This document shows, one piece after another, positions 12,930 to 40,367 of a stretch of DNA of 64,000 bases. Both the position numbers and the translations under genes were made by a program. The notes under the pieces are model-generated. The model saw only the letters and a list, made by a program, of their open reading frames with translations, searched no databases and was not told where the DNA came from. This stretch comes from Dendrocalamus latiflorus (lineage: Eukaryota; Streptophyta; Magnoliopsida; Poales; Poaceae): contig CM029672.1 in assembly GCA_017311315.1 (NCBI GenBank), positions 9,404,463 to 9,468,462 on the forward strand, in the 5' to 3' direction. Numbering within the stretch: position 1 is the stretch's first letter; each line of letters begins with the position of its first letter.

Positions 12930-14260
12930 GAAAACTATAAACCACAGTCCAAAAAACTCTATATCAAGATGACGGTATAGACTAGGGCCAACAGAAGAAC
13001 ACGCATGGGGAGGATTGAACGTCGAACGTTTTTTTTCTGATGATCCCAACAGCGTAGATCAGTGCCGAGTTCTTTTAGGCTTAAAGTTACTTTATATTTG
13101 TACTGTCTACAGTAACTAACTTTTAAACGGTGCGTTTTTTAAAGCGAGGTCAATAGAAAAATTGTAGTAAAAGTATATTGAGTTCAGCTGTATCGGCCAA
13201 AATTATATGCAACTATTTCCTTTTATGTACTGTCTCTCATAAACAACCAAAATTTAAATATTTACGTTATAAATCATAAACCATCGTACCAAAAAATCTA
13301 CCCAGGTGGACCCAACCTCCTCTTTTCCAACGTGGACAACACCTCATCCACCCCCGTGTCATCTACCGGTGGGCCCAACCTGTCAGGTTTGCGGGTTGGA
13401 CCTGGTCCGTCTCGAGACCTAGTGCAAAGTGCATGGCATTGTTGAATTATATGGTGTTATATGTAAATAATATTAAAACCTGGTGTTTTACGTAACAAGA
13501 GTCAAATTTGGTGGTGTAAAATCTATTTTACTCTAAAAGTAAATTGAAGCTTGACGCCGTGCAAAAAACGACGATTACTGTTAAAACAACCTTAATAGCA
13601 GGCTTGTCTGCATATCATCGGTAATCATACGCAATTCAAACAGAGAACAAAGAATCACACGTGAGTACAAGAAATATTGACATGATACTATGAAAGTATT
13701 AGCTTACTTGAATCAATAAAAGAAGATAAAAATAACCAAATTCACGTACAATTAGCACGCATATAGTGTACATCGATTGGATCGTCTAAGCAAGCTTAAA
13801 CAATCGCACAACTGCTTAAGCGGCCGAAGCGATTTATCTTCGGAACATATCGTGTCTAACTCTTTATGATAAACAAAGCTATAGCTGGATGCGTTTTTTT
13901 TTCCTTTCAGGGGAAATTTTTGTCAAAAACTCAAGGAGACCTAGTTGAGCCTCCAGCATAATTCAAACATCCAAAGACACTAAACAAGGGGCAAAGCCTC
14001 CGCTTCAATACTTTAGAATACATGGCATAGGGAAAAGAAAAGGAAAATCCATTGATTTATTAGTAACATTGTAACCATTACACGATTGCAGGGAATACAA
14101 TGCACATGTTGAGCTTGTAACAATTACACGATTATGTGGAATACAATGTACAGGGTGGGCTTTCTTTACTCAATGACATTATGATACAAGTCACATGTAC
14201 ATACATTTTTACTAGGTGAGGGTTAGTGCATGCACTAGCCGCAGGGCCTCCCCTCCTATA
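12930..14260. other. Intergenic between SET gene and IRE1, one repeat copy
   Basis: No gene seen. About 13070-13290 carries the motif AACTTTTAAACGGTGCG. A close variant recurs near 60565 within a similar AT-rich context beginning TTCTTTT, so the two are probably copies of one MITE family. The end of this stretch next to 14268 will include the IRE1 3'UTR. Confidence 0.45.
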
Positions 14261-14267
14261 GCTATGC

Positions 14268-17200
14268 CTATACCGAGCTTCCAAAGAAATATTTGCTGAA
14301 AGCTTCCTCATCCTTGCAATGCACAGCTATGACCTTGTAGACTTCGATCAGCAGCTTTGGGAATCGGCTCGAGAAATAGTGATCAAATCCCTCTGGCAGT
14401 GACCCAAGTAACTCCTGAAATTTATTTTTATTTTTATGAAAACGTTAGTTTCTGAGATGGTGGTGTGTGCAAGGTAACACAGAGCTGGCCTCACAGGGGA
14501 ACAATTTGTATTCAAACATAATTTATCTGAAGACTGCTATAGAACATTTACAGTTATATTCGCCATAAATGTGAAAAAAAGGATATATCTTAACTCCTAA
14601 GAAGTTCCACCAGTATCATCCTTGTGCGAAAACAAGGACTGTACAATAAAAAATGATGGTAGTCAAATCTCTCCTTCCTAAGTTGAATGTTATGAAAAAT
14701 TAAAAAAATCCAACAAAATTGTCTAAATTATAGAAATTAAAAAATCCAAAAAAATTGTCTAAATTATCTGGCTCAGCAGCTTCTAATAAAACATCCAAGA
14801 CTGCAACTTACTTCTATGTTCTATGTTGCTAGGAATGTGCATCTCATGTTATCATAACCGTCCTAGCGTTTTCCTCCAAACTCCAGTACTACTGCCAACT
14901 AGTTTTAGGTTCTCTAAATAATTGTCATGCAAACCTACCTCAACTTTCCCCTTACACATTCAGTTCTGCAATTACAAAGCATGTCTTGGTATATTACAGT
15001 ACAACATCACAGGCTTGTAGAACTCACACTATACCAGTTTGACGAAAAACCAACCAACAGTTTAGCTGCATGCAGACAACATAAAACAAAAACAAATGCA
15101 ACAAGAGGTGCAGCACAACGAACCTTGAGATCAGCTGTAAGCTCTCTGTAATGTCCTGACTTATTTCTGATCAACCTCAGAAGGTCACGAGTGGACTCAA
15201 AATTATATTTTCTATAACGACCCATGTCTGCAACCAGGGCAGTGTCCAAATTTTCTCCCCATTTTCCACCAAACGCTTCATGCCCTATGCTTTCCAAAGC
15301 ATTTATGAGGTCAGTTTCACTAGTTTTCTCAATTCTGTCACTGGTATCTCGTAGAAATGAAAGGCGCAACTCAGGGCTCCAGAAGAGAGGATGATGCATC
15401 ACATACACTGCCTTTGGTCTGTTAACATCAAAAGGTGCTTTTCAGTAAAAACAAGAAGCCATACATAACCTATGCGTTCAGGGCGGCAAGGACGTACATG
15501 GCCTTAGCTCTTACCTCATCTCTGGAATTGGGTGTAACAATTGTGAAATAAGATGTACAGCTTCTGGTATGTAATCCACCAGGAAGAGATCAAAGTGATT
15601 GTTTATAATGTTCATGTCCCGTTCATAGTACTCACCAAACGGATGCTTGCCTTTCGTTATACAATAGAAAATAAGGCATCCCAAACTAAATAAATCCATT
15701 GCACATGTCTGGCGACCATGACAAAGCTGTTCAGGTGCTTGCCAACCAGAGCTCCCAAATCCTGCGGTACATTGTCAAGGATTAAACTGCTAGTTATAAA
15801 GCAAGAAAGTGTTACTATGGTAAAATCAGATGCACCTAAGAAGTTGTGCCATAAACAACATACGAAAAACATTTCCTAATATTACATCTCTGCAAGGGAC
15901 TTCAAACTTTCTTACCGGTGCCATGATGGCTCACAGAAGTCATATCCTCTTGCAGGCGCTTACTGATGCCCATATCTGAAAGCTTTGCTCTCATCGGTCC
16001 TTCCTTGCTTATTAAAACATTCTGAGGCTTCAAATCACGATGTATAATTCCCAAACTATGCAAATGTACAATACCAGCAACAACATCTCTGCATAAGAAA
16101 ATTCACAAGATCTGAGTGATTCTACAAGCACATGAGCACATCAGAAGATGCACCAGCCAAAATAGCAGCAAGTATAAGGGGGGCACATAATTACAGGCAT
16201 TACCAATGTTTTAAATAGCAAGTAGCAGAAGCATAATGGCAAAGTGTTTTCATAGCGAATAGCAGACAGTGGCAATATAGTGGGCATGACAAGCTCATCT
16301 ATGTGTGTAAATACGATGTTACTCAATTAACCAATCTCAAAGTGAGCATCAAACACATATCAGTGTTATGGCGCCACAACTGTGCGCAGCCTCTACTGCA
16401 GCCACTAGGTAGTGGCTGCTATGCACCATAGTGGTGCTATAGTATGCTTTTAAAACAGTAGGTCGCTATTAGAAGTAAAACTCCACATTTATCATGAAGG
16501 CAGGCGTAGCACATCATTTCATTGATACTCTCAAGGCAGTATGCCGATATGTCCAGATGATGGCTTTAGGAAAAGGTACTGAAATTACAATCATACCATG
16601 CATCAACATAGGGCAAACCATAGCACCCAATCAACGTTTCTAGTGGAGAATATAAAGGACACCAGTTCACATACCTCATCAGCTTTAGGAGTTGTGCTGA
16701 AGGAAGCCCATCCTGCCTCCACAGGTCCACATCTATTCCCTCAACATTTGAAAATGATGGATTTGAGTGTTGTTGGATTAGATCAGCCAGGCTGCAGCGG
16801 CACCTCTCAAGGGAGATATAAACAAAATCATTGTCCCGTTCACAACCATACAGTCTAACAATATTAGGATCCCGATCAGATGCAATAAGATTTTGAATCT
16901 CTTTAAGGGCTATATCATTGTGCGAGCGCAGCAGGCGTTTCACCGCAACTTCACGACCATCATAGGAGCCCTCAAAGACAACTGTGCCATTGCTCCCCTT
17001 ACCAATTTCTTTATTGCGAACATGAAGTTTACCAATCTGACGTCCATCAAGTCCATCAGGGAGTTCCATATTTGTTAATGGGTAAGTTTCATTATATGGT
17101 GTTTCAGTTGACCCACCAGTTTCATTGCTCTCTTTGTCAGAAGCTGAAAAGATCTCAGTGCTATTGACAAGTCCATCTTTCTTCCGTGTTTTTCTTCTCT

Positions 17201-19190
17201 TAGAAGTCTTAGAAGTTCCCTCTGACTTTCCTCTACGGTCCATCGATTTTTTGTCATGCATAAATGGCTTCATAAGCTGAGTCACGAATTTCCTGCAAGA
17301 CATGCCTGCATAGGCCAAGCTCGCCACACAAGCCACGACCACCAATAAGGGGAGAGCAGGGAATAACCATCCGTAAGCATTTTTAGTGAACATGTTGGTT
17401 ACTTCAGGATCAGCAGAGATGAAACGACCTAGAACACCTTCAACAGTTTGATTTTGAGCACCATCCAAGACCACATTTGGCTTGCCAGCATTTTGTGGTG
17501 ACTTCCTCAAGGTTTCAAGTGGTATCAGAGCATCAGCATCATCCCTGGAGGTAACTTTGTTCACATCTCTCAAGACAATTCCATCAGAACTCGAATCAGG
17601 TAAAGGAAGTTTAAGTGGTACACCCTCAGTTTTAATGCATGGAATATTTCCTCGCAGACAGGATGATTGATCAAGCATATCTGGGTGGCTGTATTTCACA
17701 TAGTAGTTTGCAGAGAAAGAAGTTCTTGTCCAGTTAAACAAATGTTCACCAAGTTTTGATGCACTGAGAGAATAATCAGTTCTTACAACCACTATCATAT
17801 TACCACTGCTGCCACTTCTACCAGCATCTAACTTGGATGATGTTTCTTCAACCAGGGGTCCTCCTAACTCATGCAATGCGGCTGGCAGGCTATGCTTGTA
17901 AATGATCTCACCACTATCAGCACTAACTGCGAAGATAGTTGAAGTTTTTGATCCAATAGTAACAACAGAATCCCGTATGTATGGAGTTCTGGCGATAAAT
18001 TCTTCCATTTTCCAGGGAAGTTTCTACAGGAATAAGTCATGGATGAGAAACAAAAGAATTTTAGAAAGAATTTGGAGAATTAGCATGCTTGTGCAAAGCA
18101 TACCACACCGGTGCCATTATAAACTTCTAAAAGTCCAGACTCATCCGCAGGATATATGACATAGCTCAAATCAGGGCTTGCAGTAGTAATGTGCTTCGAA
18201 AGGGGTGGTCCCGTGGAGAACTGCCACAGAGGAGATCTTGATAGACTGTTCACAAGCTGAATCGTACCATTGTCATAAAATTGAAGTACGGAGCTGTTCA
18301 CAAAATCAACCAAAGAAATCCAGTCAATCACAGGGCCAATCTGAAAGTTGGTCGTAAAACTGAAAATTCAAATGCCGATACAAAGTGAAAAAGTACCGTG
18401 ATGACCATTTAACCCATAGTTCAATTTACACCGTAAATCCCAAACTAAAACAATACAGTATAGCTTATCAGTAGCTAATCCGGAAACAGACTCAACAGAA
18501 TATAACATAATACCTCCCGCTTTGGAAACAGAAGTGCAAAAGCTGATTCCTTCCACTCCAGAGGCGCACTAGAATCAAGCAAGGCCCCATCCATGGACTA
18601 GTACTACCAAGATTTATCTGAACAGACGATAGCCCTCGGTGACACACAAGGACCAGCATGTACAACCATCAATTATACGTAACCTAAGCAGCTTTCCTCT
18701 TCCCACACTCAACTGCGGCACAAAAGTCTTGAAAAGGAATTGCACCACGAAACATTTTGGCCTAAATTGCAGCACGAAACACGAACAACCGAAAAGCATA
18801 AAGGCAGGCTAGGCAGCTCCTTTCCTTCTGCAGACGCCAATTCACGTCCCAAGAAGCCAAGAACAACGGGAGGGAGGGGAACTCAGCGAAGGGGCCAAGA
18901 GCTCACCCTATGTCGGCGTCCGTCCTCTCGATGACCGCGCTCGTCGGTTCCGAGCGGAACCGCGGCGGCCTGACCAGGAGCTTCCCGGGCGACGGCGCAG
19001 CGACGACCTCCGTCGAGCGCCCCTCGTCCCCTCCGCTTCTGCCCGGAAGCGCGAGGGGCGGCTGCGGGGGCGGGAGGAGGACGGGGGACGGGGCGGCGCC
19101 GCCGCCGTCATCGAAGCGGACCCCGGGGACGGCGAACCCCGCGAGGAGAACGAGCGGGAGGAGGGCCCGGCGGAGCGACCTCGTCGCCAT
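14268..19190 (-). CDS. IRE1: IRE1, ER-stress sensor kinase/endoribonuclease
   Basis: Seven exons join in frame into 894 aa (rice OsIRE1 is 893): 18907-19190, 18104-18293, 16675-18023, 15916-16088, 15515-15761, 15124-15418, 14268-14414. An N-terminal signal peptide (MATRSLRRALLPLVLLAGFA) leads into the lumenal sensor, then a membrane segment at about 375-397 and a basic juxtamembrane stretch (KRRKTRKK, about 433-440). The kinase has the glycine loop IGKGSNGTVVF (from 498), Lys520, HRDLKPQN (624-631) and DMG (646-648) in place of DFG. The C-terminal KEN ribonuclease domain runs from about 755 and ends FSKYFFGSS. In plants IRE1 senses unfolded proteins in the ER and splices a bZIP transcription-factor mRNA. 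The start at 19190 matches the rice N-terminus. All splice sites are GT-AG. Confidence 0.96.
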
Positions 19191-19494
19191 CGTCACCGGC
19201 GGCGGCGAAACCAAAAGGGCATGGAGTGGGATTAGGGTTTGGGGGGTTCGTGGGGAGAGTTTTGGGCGGGGTTTGGCTTGGGATCTGGGCGGTTGCTTGG
19301 CGAGGAAGGAGACGAGGCTTCTCGAACCGATCTGAGTCGGAGGAGGAAGAAGAGGGGAAGCTACACCGGGTGCCGAGACTGACCGGACCGGACCGGGATT
19401 TACTGCGGGTGCATCACAGTTTGCAAACGTGCGGTGAATAGATAGAATACACAGTTAATGTATGCCGTAAAGACGTAAACTTTGCGCAGCTCTC

Positions 19495-19765
19495 GGTTGG
19501 GCTGAAAAATAGTGATTTAAAGCTAAAATTATGCTGTAACTAGTTAAAATTATACTATAATTGAAGAACTCTTATTTGACATAACTAAATTTTAAAAAAA
19601 TTAAAAATAGAAAAAAAATGTTAACTCATCACGAACAACGTACATGAATATGGGAAAAAAGAATCGGCAAAAAAACTCAAAAAACTCAAAAAATCAGAAA
19701 AAAATGAAATTTAAGAATAGTAAAAAATAAGCTAGAAGTCAGAAATTCAAGCTCAAATAAGCAGG
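19495..19765 (+). repeat. Dispersed AT-rich repeat, copy 1 of 3
   Basis: Contains GCTGAAAAATAGTG, then AAATTTTAAAAAAATT, CTCATCACGAACAACG and AACTCAAAAAATCAGAAAAA in a fixed order. The same order recurs at about 20225-20480 and, inverted, at about 44790-45060. Probably a non-autonomous DNA element; its exact ends are unclear. Confidence 0.6.
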
Positions 19766-20224
19766 ATATAACTTTTTACAGCTCTAAAGGGATAAAGCAT
19801 AATGGCGCCTTCCGAATAACACTAGCTAACCAAAAAAAAGAGCAAATGTTGCCGTTGGTCAATTCCATTCGCGTTCACTCTACAGGAATGTGAGTGGATG
19901 AACCGATGAAATAATATTGCGAAATAAAGTACCAGATTATTATGCAGTGTTGGTGCTGACAAAAAACCAACGATGTAAGGTAAGTTGGCTTCGGCAAAAC
20001 CTGTCATGGCAGTGGCACGCGGCGACAACAGTAGCAACCAGAATGGGTTTGTGGCGACGATCGGGGTACTTTGGATAGCAACGCCAGGTCTTTCACGAAG
20101 AGCAACCATAGATTTGCTAGATGGGCATCAGGGCAACAGCTGGTAGTTGACAATAATTAACGATGAGTTGGTGAGAGGTGCAAATGATGCGAAGATATAG
20201 GGGGTGATCAACTCGGCTTAAAAG

Positions 20225-20480
20225 TTTATGACTTATGGCTGAAAACACTGTAGCTGGCTGGAAAAAGTACTGTAGCTGACAGAGGCTTATTTCGCATAAT
20301 TAAATTTAAAAAAATTTAAAAATATAAAAAAATATGTTAGCCCATTACGTATAATACAAACAAATATAGGAAAAAAAGAACCGGCAAAAAAGCTCAACAA
20401 AAAGCCAAAAATTCAGAAAAGACGAAACTTATGAATAGTGACAAATAAGCCATGAGCACTGTAGCATAAGCCATGTTGAT
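20225..20480 (+). repeat. Dispersed AT-rich repeat, copy 2 of 3
   Basis: Same block order as the copy near 19.5 kb: GGCTGAAAACACTG, AAATTTAAAAAAATTT, GCCCATTACGTATAA, GCCAAAAATTCAGAAAAGAC. It is same-strand and about 0.7 kb away, and clearly diverged. Confidence 0.6.
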
Positions 20481-20489
20481 CGCTGCCAT

Positions 20490-21885
20490 AATGGTTTCTC
20501 AGTTTTTTTACTTCGATTTTTATATTTATCAGATCTACCCGCTATAGCTAAAAATTATTAGTCACGGTTTAAACAAAATAGAAACCAATAGTTTAGTCAA
20601 ATGACGATGATGATGGTACCATGGAGTCAAGGGAGTGAAGACACATATATGACATTAGTGGCACACGAAGAGGTAGGGTAGAGGAGGCAACCACAAAGGA
20701 TGAAATAAAATATTATTAGTGGAGGGCAGTATGGGGAAGAATTGTTTGTTGCTATGATCGGCATAGTTAATCAGTAAAATTACCATCTATGTGGAAAATC
20801 CCATTGCCAATTAGTTTTATAAATGCATCACCCATACTAAATCCGTTGCTAATTTTAGGTTTTTAAGATCCACATTTGAAATTCGCAATATACCCATTCA
20901 AGCAATTGTTTGGTTGGGTCGTGTTTGTCAATAGCATCGCTTGTAGAACAAGAGGAGCATTAGGACCTCCTCAATTCATCATAAAGGGCAGTGTCCCATT
21001 GGATGTGGTGCTGCCTTATTGCCCGCCTCTAAAGATGGAGGGGCTGCTAATGCGAAAGCTATCATGCGGCGAGCATAGAAAACACACATTTAAATGTCAT
21101 ATGCAATCCAAAACAATACGAAAATTGATGAGCAACAAGCCAACAAAGTTGAAATAGAAAATACATTAAACACAATATCTTAGTAATGGATAGCACGTTT
21201 CGAAAGCCCAAAAATATACACAAGAAGTAATCTCAGGAACAAAATTTAAATTGATGAGGCACAAAATTTAAATGGATGTGCCACTGTCGATTTTGCTTGG
21301 GGCATTGACTTGAAAGAATTATTGAGCCGCATTAAATATTGCTAAGTAAACTTTAATTTTATTAGATCTTTAATTATTATATTTAGAGATACATAGCTAC
21401 GACTATTTTATTTAATTATATGTAAGTCTATACTCGATCTGTATAAGGCTAAATGAAAATATGTTTAGAAGATAATAAGAATAAAAAAGATGGCCGTGTT
21501 GCCTACACTTGTGCAAGAAGAGAAGGCCAAGAGCAAGAAGGTGCATGGATAGGTCAGTACATGCATCCAAGGAAGTCACAAGAGAAGGCTATGCAACATA
21601 GCACTCAAATGAGGAAGTCTATGCAGGAGGTGCAACTCTTGAGCCCATGCGCATGGAGCTCTCCCGGGTTGCATGCCAAGTATTGATTCGTTCATGTAAT
21701 CCATTAGTGAATTAAGTTCGAACCAGATTATTAGTGTTTGAGTCCGAACCTTTTGTTAGTGTCTAGCTCGGTCGTCAAGCCAAATAGAGTTTAACTCGGC
21801 TTAGAATATGGCTCAGCCTTGGCCCATTGCATGCGTGAGCAGCGGGGTGGGAAGTCCTTGAATAGCTGCTCCTTCGTATAAAGGG
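20490..21885. other. Intergenic, no gene recognised
   Basis: Short ORFs only (for example 20876-21157 and 21453-21686, plus strand), without recognisable domains or codon bias. No transposon ends found. Confidence 0.4.
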
Positions 21886-21897
21886 GACAAGATATGA

Positions 21898-24800
21898 GAA
21901 ATTTTTGTACAGATAACCCATTTTTTATTCCAAAATACAGAAATATACCTGCGACAAATTTTTTTACACAAATAGGCTCCAGTCGCCCAACCATTGGGCG
22001 ACTAGAGCTTGTCGCCCAACCAAAAAGCGACTGATGAAGAATCTGGTAACCGTTGGGCGATTAAGTGCGATCGCCTAACCGTTGGGCGATTAAGTGCGAT
22101 CGCCTCCCCGTTGGGCGATTAAATGAAATCGCCCCCCGTTGGGCGACAGAGAGCGAGTCGCTTAAGGGGGGGGGGCGACTGCATGTGAATACAGCCCGAC
22201 GGTCAAGGCCTCTTTTCTTCCCCACGCCTGCTCGCCAATCTACTCTCGGCCGCGCGAGGAAGAGAGAAGCAGAAGAGAGGAAGGAAGAGGAGGACGAGAG
22301 GGGAAGAAGAGAAGGAGAGGGGGAGGAGAGGGAAGAAGAGAAGGAGAGGGGGAGGAGAGGGAAGAAGAGGAGAGGGGGAGGAGAGGGAAGAAGAGAAGGA
22401 GAGAGAGAGGAGAAGAAGCCGCGAGATTTGCAGGTATTTTTCTAATTTTAGAAAATTTATTTTAGAAAATTTGTTTAGATAAATTTAGTGTACTAGTAGT
22501 AGTGTAGATATTTAGTTTACAAATTTAGTTTAGATATTTAGTTGAGATATTTAGTTTAGAAAATTTAGTTTAGAAAATTAGTTTAGATATTTAGTTTAGA
22601 AAATTTAGTTTAGAACATTAAATTTAGAAATTTAGATGCAGTTTACAAATTTAGATGTACAAATTTAAATGTAGAAAAATATAGTTTTTTGTATAATATT
22701 TGTAATGCATTATTGTGGAAAATTTACTTTAGAAATTTATTGTAGATCATTCAATGTACAAATGTAGATGCAGTTTACAAAATTTAAATGAAGAAAATTT
22801 AAATGTAGAAAATTGTTGTGTCGAAATTTTGCATACTATTTTTCATGTATTATTGTAGAAAATGTAGTGTACAAATTTACATTTAGATAATTTTGCAGTT
22901 ATGACGGGTGACTGGCGGTACCCGCTGTTGGACGAGCACTTGGACCGCGTGCACCGCGCTTCCCGTCGTGCGCCGCCACCGGGGAGCACGGACGAGTCGA
23001 CTGAGCTGGGAGTGGTCCGGACACGCACACCTCGTGTGGCCTGGGGACTCGACCCCCGTTGGACTGTCAGGTTTGCACTACGCCAACATTTTAGTATTAC
23101 CATAAGAACATTTCATGCTGACCTTCACTTTATTTGCAGGCTGCGGGATGCCGGACTTCTCCCTCTTGCCCGGATGGTGCAGGCCACGGATGATGACGGA
23201 GGTGCCTTGGCCGGGGAGGGGGACGAGGCGGGCGTGGAGCGATCACGACGCTTACCGTTCGACCGTTCCCTGCTGACGGCTTTGGTGGACTGTTGGCGGC
23301 CCGAGACGCACACTTTCCACCTACCAGTCGAGGAGATGGCGCCGGCCCTGCAGGACGTGTCCCTACTCCTTGGCCTTCCGATTGCGGGAGACGCTGCCTT
23401 CCTACCGGAGGCTCCCGCCGAGTGGCGCGATGACCTGCTCGGCAGATTCCAGGGGGTCCTTCCACCGGCCGGTCACCACCACATCTTCGACGAGAGGCAG
23501 AAGCATGGACCGACACTGAGGTGGCTGGCACAGTACCGGGTACGTGGTGTTTCAAGTCAATCGCGTCTTCGAAACTCTTATTTGTGCAATTACATACTAA
23601 TAAGAACTAGTTCGCATTCAGGTTGAGCGCATGGTTGCAGATGCTGACGATTACCAGGTCGCGCGCCACCTGGAGGCTTACGTGCTGTGGCTGTTTGGTT
23701 GGATGCTCTTCACCACCAGCCACGGCAACACCGTTGACGCGCGCCTTATCGCTTATGCGAGGGCGATTGCCGACGGCGAGGCCGACCAGATCAGCTGGGG
23801 ATGCGTGCACGAGGATTAAGGCGAACTCGATCCTCACGGGATGTCCCCTGCTGCTGCAGTTGTGGTCTGCACTGTGCTGGCGTGACCAGGCTTTCTGGCT
23901 AACCCGCCGGAAGCTCGTGTACGGCATCTACGTTGAGGACTACGCACTGCAGCGAGTCATGCGGCAGTTTGGGCTGCGGCAGGCACTTCCTGTACCAGTC
24001 GGGCCGCCGATTCCGCCGCGCGTGCACGCGTGAGTGATCGCTTCTGATATTTTTGTACGTACTTACTGTTGTGATCGCAAGTACTTACATTACGTAATGG
24101 TTCCATAAACAGGCACAACACGAGGGGCGTCAAAAAAGGCACGGACTGGTCCAGGAGGATGCAGCCCTGGATTGCGCAGTGGGAGGGTGCGCTGGATGAC
24201 CGCGTGGAGGAGGACCGGCCATACGACAAGGCCGACTACGCGGAGTACCTCATCTGGTACCAGGGGCGGACTCGTACCAGGCTGGTACATGTCGTTGACC
24301 CACCTGCCCCACACGTCGCCGCACCGACAAACGCGTACCCTGCGCACTTCGCACGCCACGCTCACATCGCGGTACGTAACTTGTAATTTCAAAAATTCTC
24401 AAATGGCAATATCGTTTCGATGATGGACCATTCTATGTCTTTTTGTCCAGGCTGACGTCGGTGTTGCGATGTGGTCGGAGTCCTCCGCACTAGTGCAGAG
24501 GTGGGGCACAGGTGGGGAGTTGACCAGCGAGGAGGCCGTCAGCTTTGCGCGACGGATGGAGGCCGGGTGTAGACGTATCGTCAGCCTACTGTCCTGCACG
24601 AGGCTACCGGTGGTCTCCACACCTACGCCCAGTGCACCCCGACCACCAGTGCCACCCCCGACCACCAGTGCCACCCCGACCAGCGTGGCACTACTCCGGA
24701 GGTAGTACGTGGACACGTCCACCTCCCCCGGAGCAGCTAGGGAGTTCTGCTTGGTCACGGCCTCGTACACCTCCTACGTACATCCCCGGCTTCCACACGG

Positions 24801-25667
24801 ATGATTTCATGGCGCCATGTACGGGTACGCATCGTCCGATCTTGTTTTTATCCTAAGACGACATGCAACGAACTAACGATATTACTATTGCAGGTCCTTA
24901 CCAACAGCAGGGACGCTTCTCCCCGGGCCACATCGAGGTGGACCAGTTTTTTGCGGACTGGCCTGGGCCGTCCTCCGACGCAGCACCGGAGGTTCTCTCC
25001 GGCAGTGGCCTCCCCGGTGCACCGGAGGCCACACAGCCAGAGGTGCAGCTGACTCCACCGGCGCAGCCGCGGGTGCGAAACACACCTGATCGTTTTACTT
25101 TTTCGGACCCTCGTCACCCGCCTCGTAATCCGTTGCACCGGAGGACGGCCAAGCGGGGCCGTATGGCAGGACGCGGGCGCGGTGACGGAGCACCTTAGGG
25201 TGGGGAGTGAGGGGTGTATGTCATGCATGTAATGGATAAATACGCTGCATGTTACTGCGTTATATTATAAAGTTCATTTAAATTCAAACAATGCTATTAT
25301 CTCTTCTTTTCATATAGAAAATTAATTCTGTGGCCGAGAGTAGATTGGCGAGCAGGCGTGGGGAAGAAAAGAGGCCTTGGCCGTCGGGCTGTATTCACAT
25401 GCAGTCGCCCCCCCCCCCCCCCCCGTTGGGCGACTCGATCTCTGTCGCCCAACGGGGGGGGGCGATTTCATTTAATCGCCCAACGGGGAGGCGGTCGCAT
25501 TTAATCGCCCAACGGTTACCAGATTCTTCATCAGTCGCTTTTTGGTTGGGCGACAAGCTCTAGTCGCCCAATGGTTGGGCGACTGGAGCCTATTTGTGTA
25601 AAAAAATTTGTCGTGGGTATATTTCTGTATTTTCGAATAAAAAATAGGTTATCCGTACAAAAATTTC
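21898..25667 (+). mobile_element. Complete MULE carrying a plant-mobile-domain gene
   Basis: The termini begin GAAATTTTTGTAC on the left and end with its complement GTACAAAAATTTC on the right. They are flanked by a perfect 10-bp direct duplication CAAGATATGA at 21888-21897 and 25668-25677. The terminal inverted repeats run about 21898-22252 and 25332-25667, roughly 340-355 bp, and contain strings of short palindromes built on GTCGCCCAA/TTGGGCGAC. Inside the left repeat lies a GA-rich tract (22255-22430), then AT-rich sequence, then the gene. Long inverted repeats with a 9-11 bp target duplication are the signature of Mutator-like elements. No transposase is present, so the element is non-autonomous. 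Confidence 0.92.
22901..25198 (+). pseudogene. Plant mobile domain (PMD) protein gene, internally deleted
   Basis: Exons 22901-23070, 23140-23539 and from 23622 join in frame and encode MTGDWRYPLLDEH, then LRDAGLLPLARMVQ and DVSLLLGLPIAGD, all hallmarks of the transposon-derived PMD (aminotransferase-like) family. Near 23800 the reading frame jumps from QISWG to DACTRIKANSILTGCP, where PMD proteins normally have about 15 more residues. This is best explained by a short deletion that introduces a stop. A second contraction is likely near 23860, between LLLQLWS and DQAFWLTRRKLVYGIYVEDY. Later exon-like blocks (24113-24371, 24451-24705, 24894-25198) end in a Pro-rich tail. The PMD cellular role is poorly known; some family members affect silencing and development. 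Confidence 0.8.
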
Positions 25668-25689
25668 CAAGATATGAGACCATATATTA

Positions 25690-26300
25690 TGAGATTGAAA
25701 CAGATTGTTTGCTTTGTTTCTTCTTGATGGCCGACAACATCTATGGAGATTTTAGGATTTCATTGCTAATCAAGATCGATTAACCTTTCTACTGAGAATT
25801 GGAAGCACGATAGTGCTTCATTTGGTGGTCGTGAAGTCTGACGCGTGTGTTCTCATGAATTAAATAGTGTTCGTTCTTGTATTAACAACGGAGGATCACT
25901 ACGATTCGAGAGGCTACATGTGGGTATCTTGATCCTACGTCGAGAAGATCGGCTGTATCATGTTGCATGGTCTCAATAGAATAAGAATGAACGTCCAAGC
26001 CCATAAGTAAAGAACGGAAGATCAGCCAAGATCATAAATGCAAAATTTACATTCTTATAATATATGGCATAATCAAAACAAGTGTGGTATAGTAACTTTT
26101 GCAAAAAATTATTTGAATATATGTAAATCACACAGATCTATAATTATAAAGCAATCTGAGTGTTGTACTAGTAGGGTTAGTTATATACAACAATTTGTAT
26201 GTTTGATCATTCCAGCTAGTGACATTTGATCATTCCAGCTAGTGACATTTGATCCAGGTGTGTTCAGCAATGAAGTCAAGCAATTTGTCCACAGATCCTC
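25690..26300. other. Intergenic, PAP12 3' flank
   Basis: No gene seen. The final stretch before 26312 probably includes the PAP12 3'UTR (minus strand). A 23-bp segment containing GATCATTCCAGCTAGTGACA is directly repeated at about 26204-26250. Confidence 0.4.
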
Positions 26301-26311
26301 CATTTGGGTCT

Positions 26312-40367
<14,056 letters not shown>

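Noticed and set aside
22065..22445. 126-codon Glu/Arg-rich ORF
   Set aside because: It is a translation of the MULE terminal repeat and adjacent GA-rich tract.
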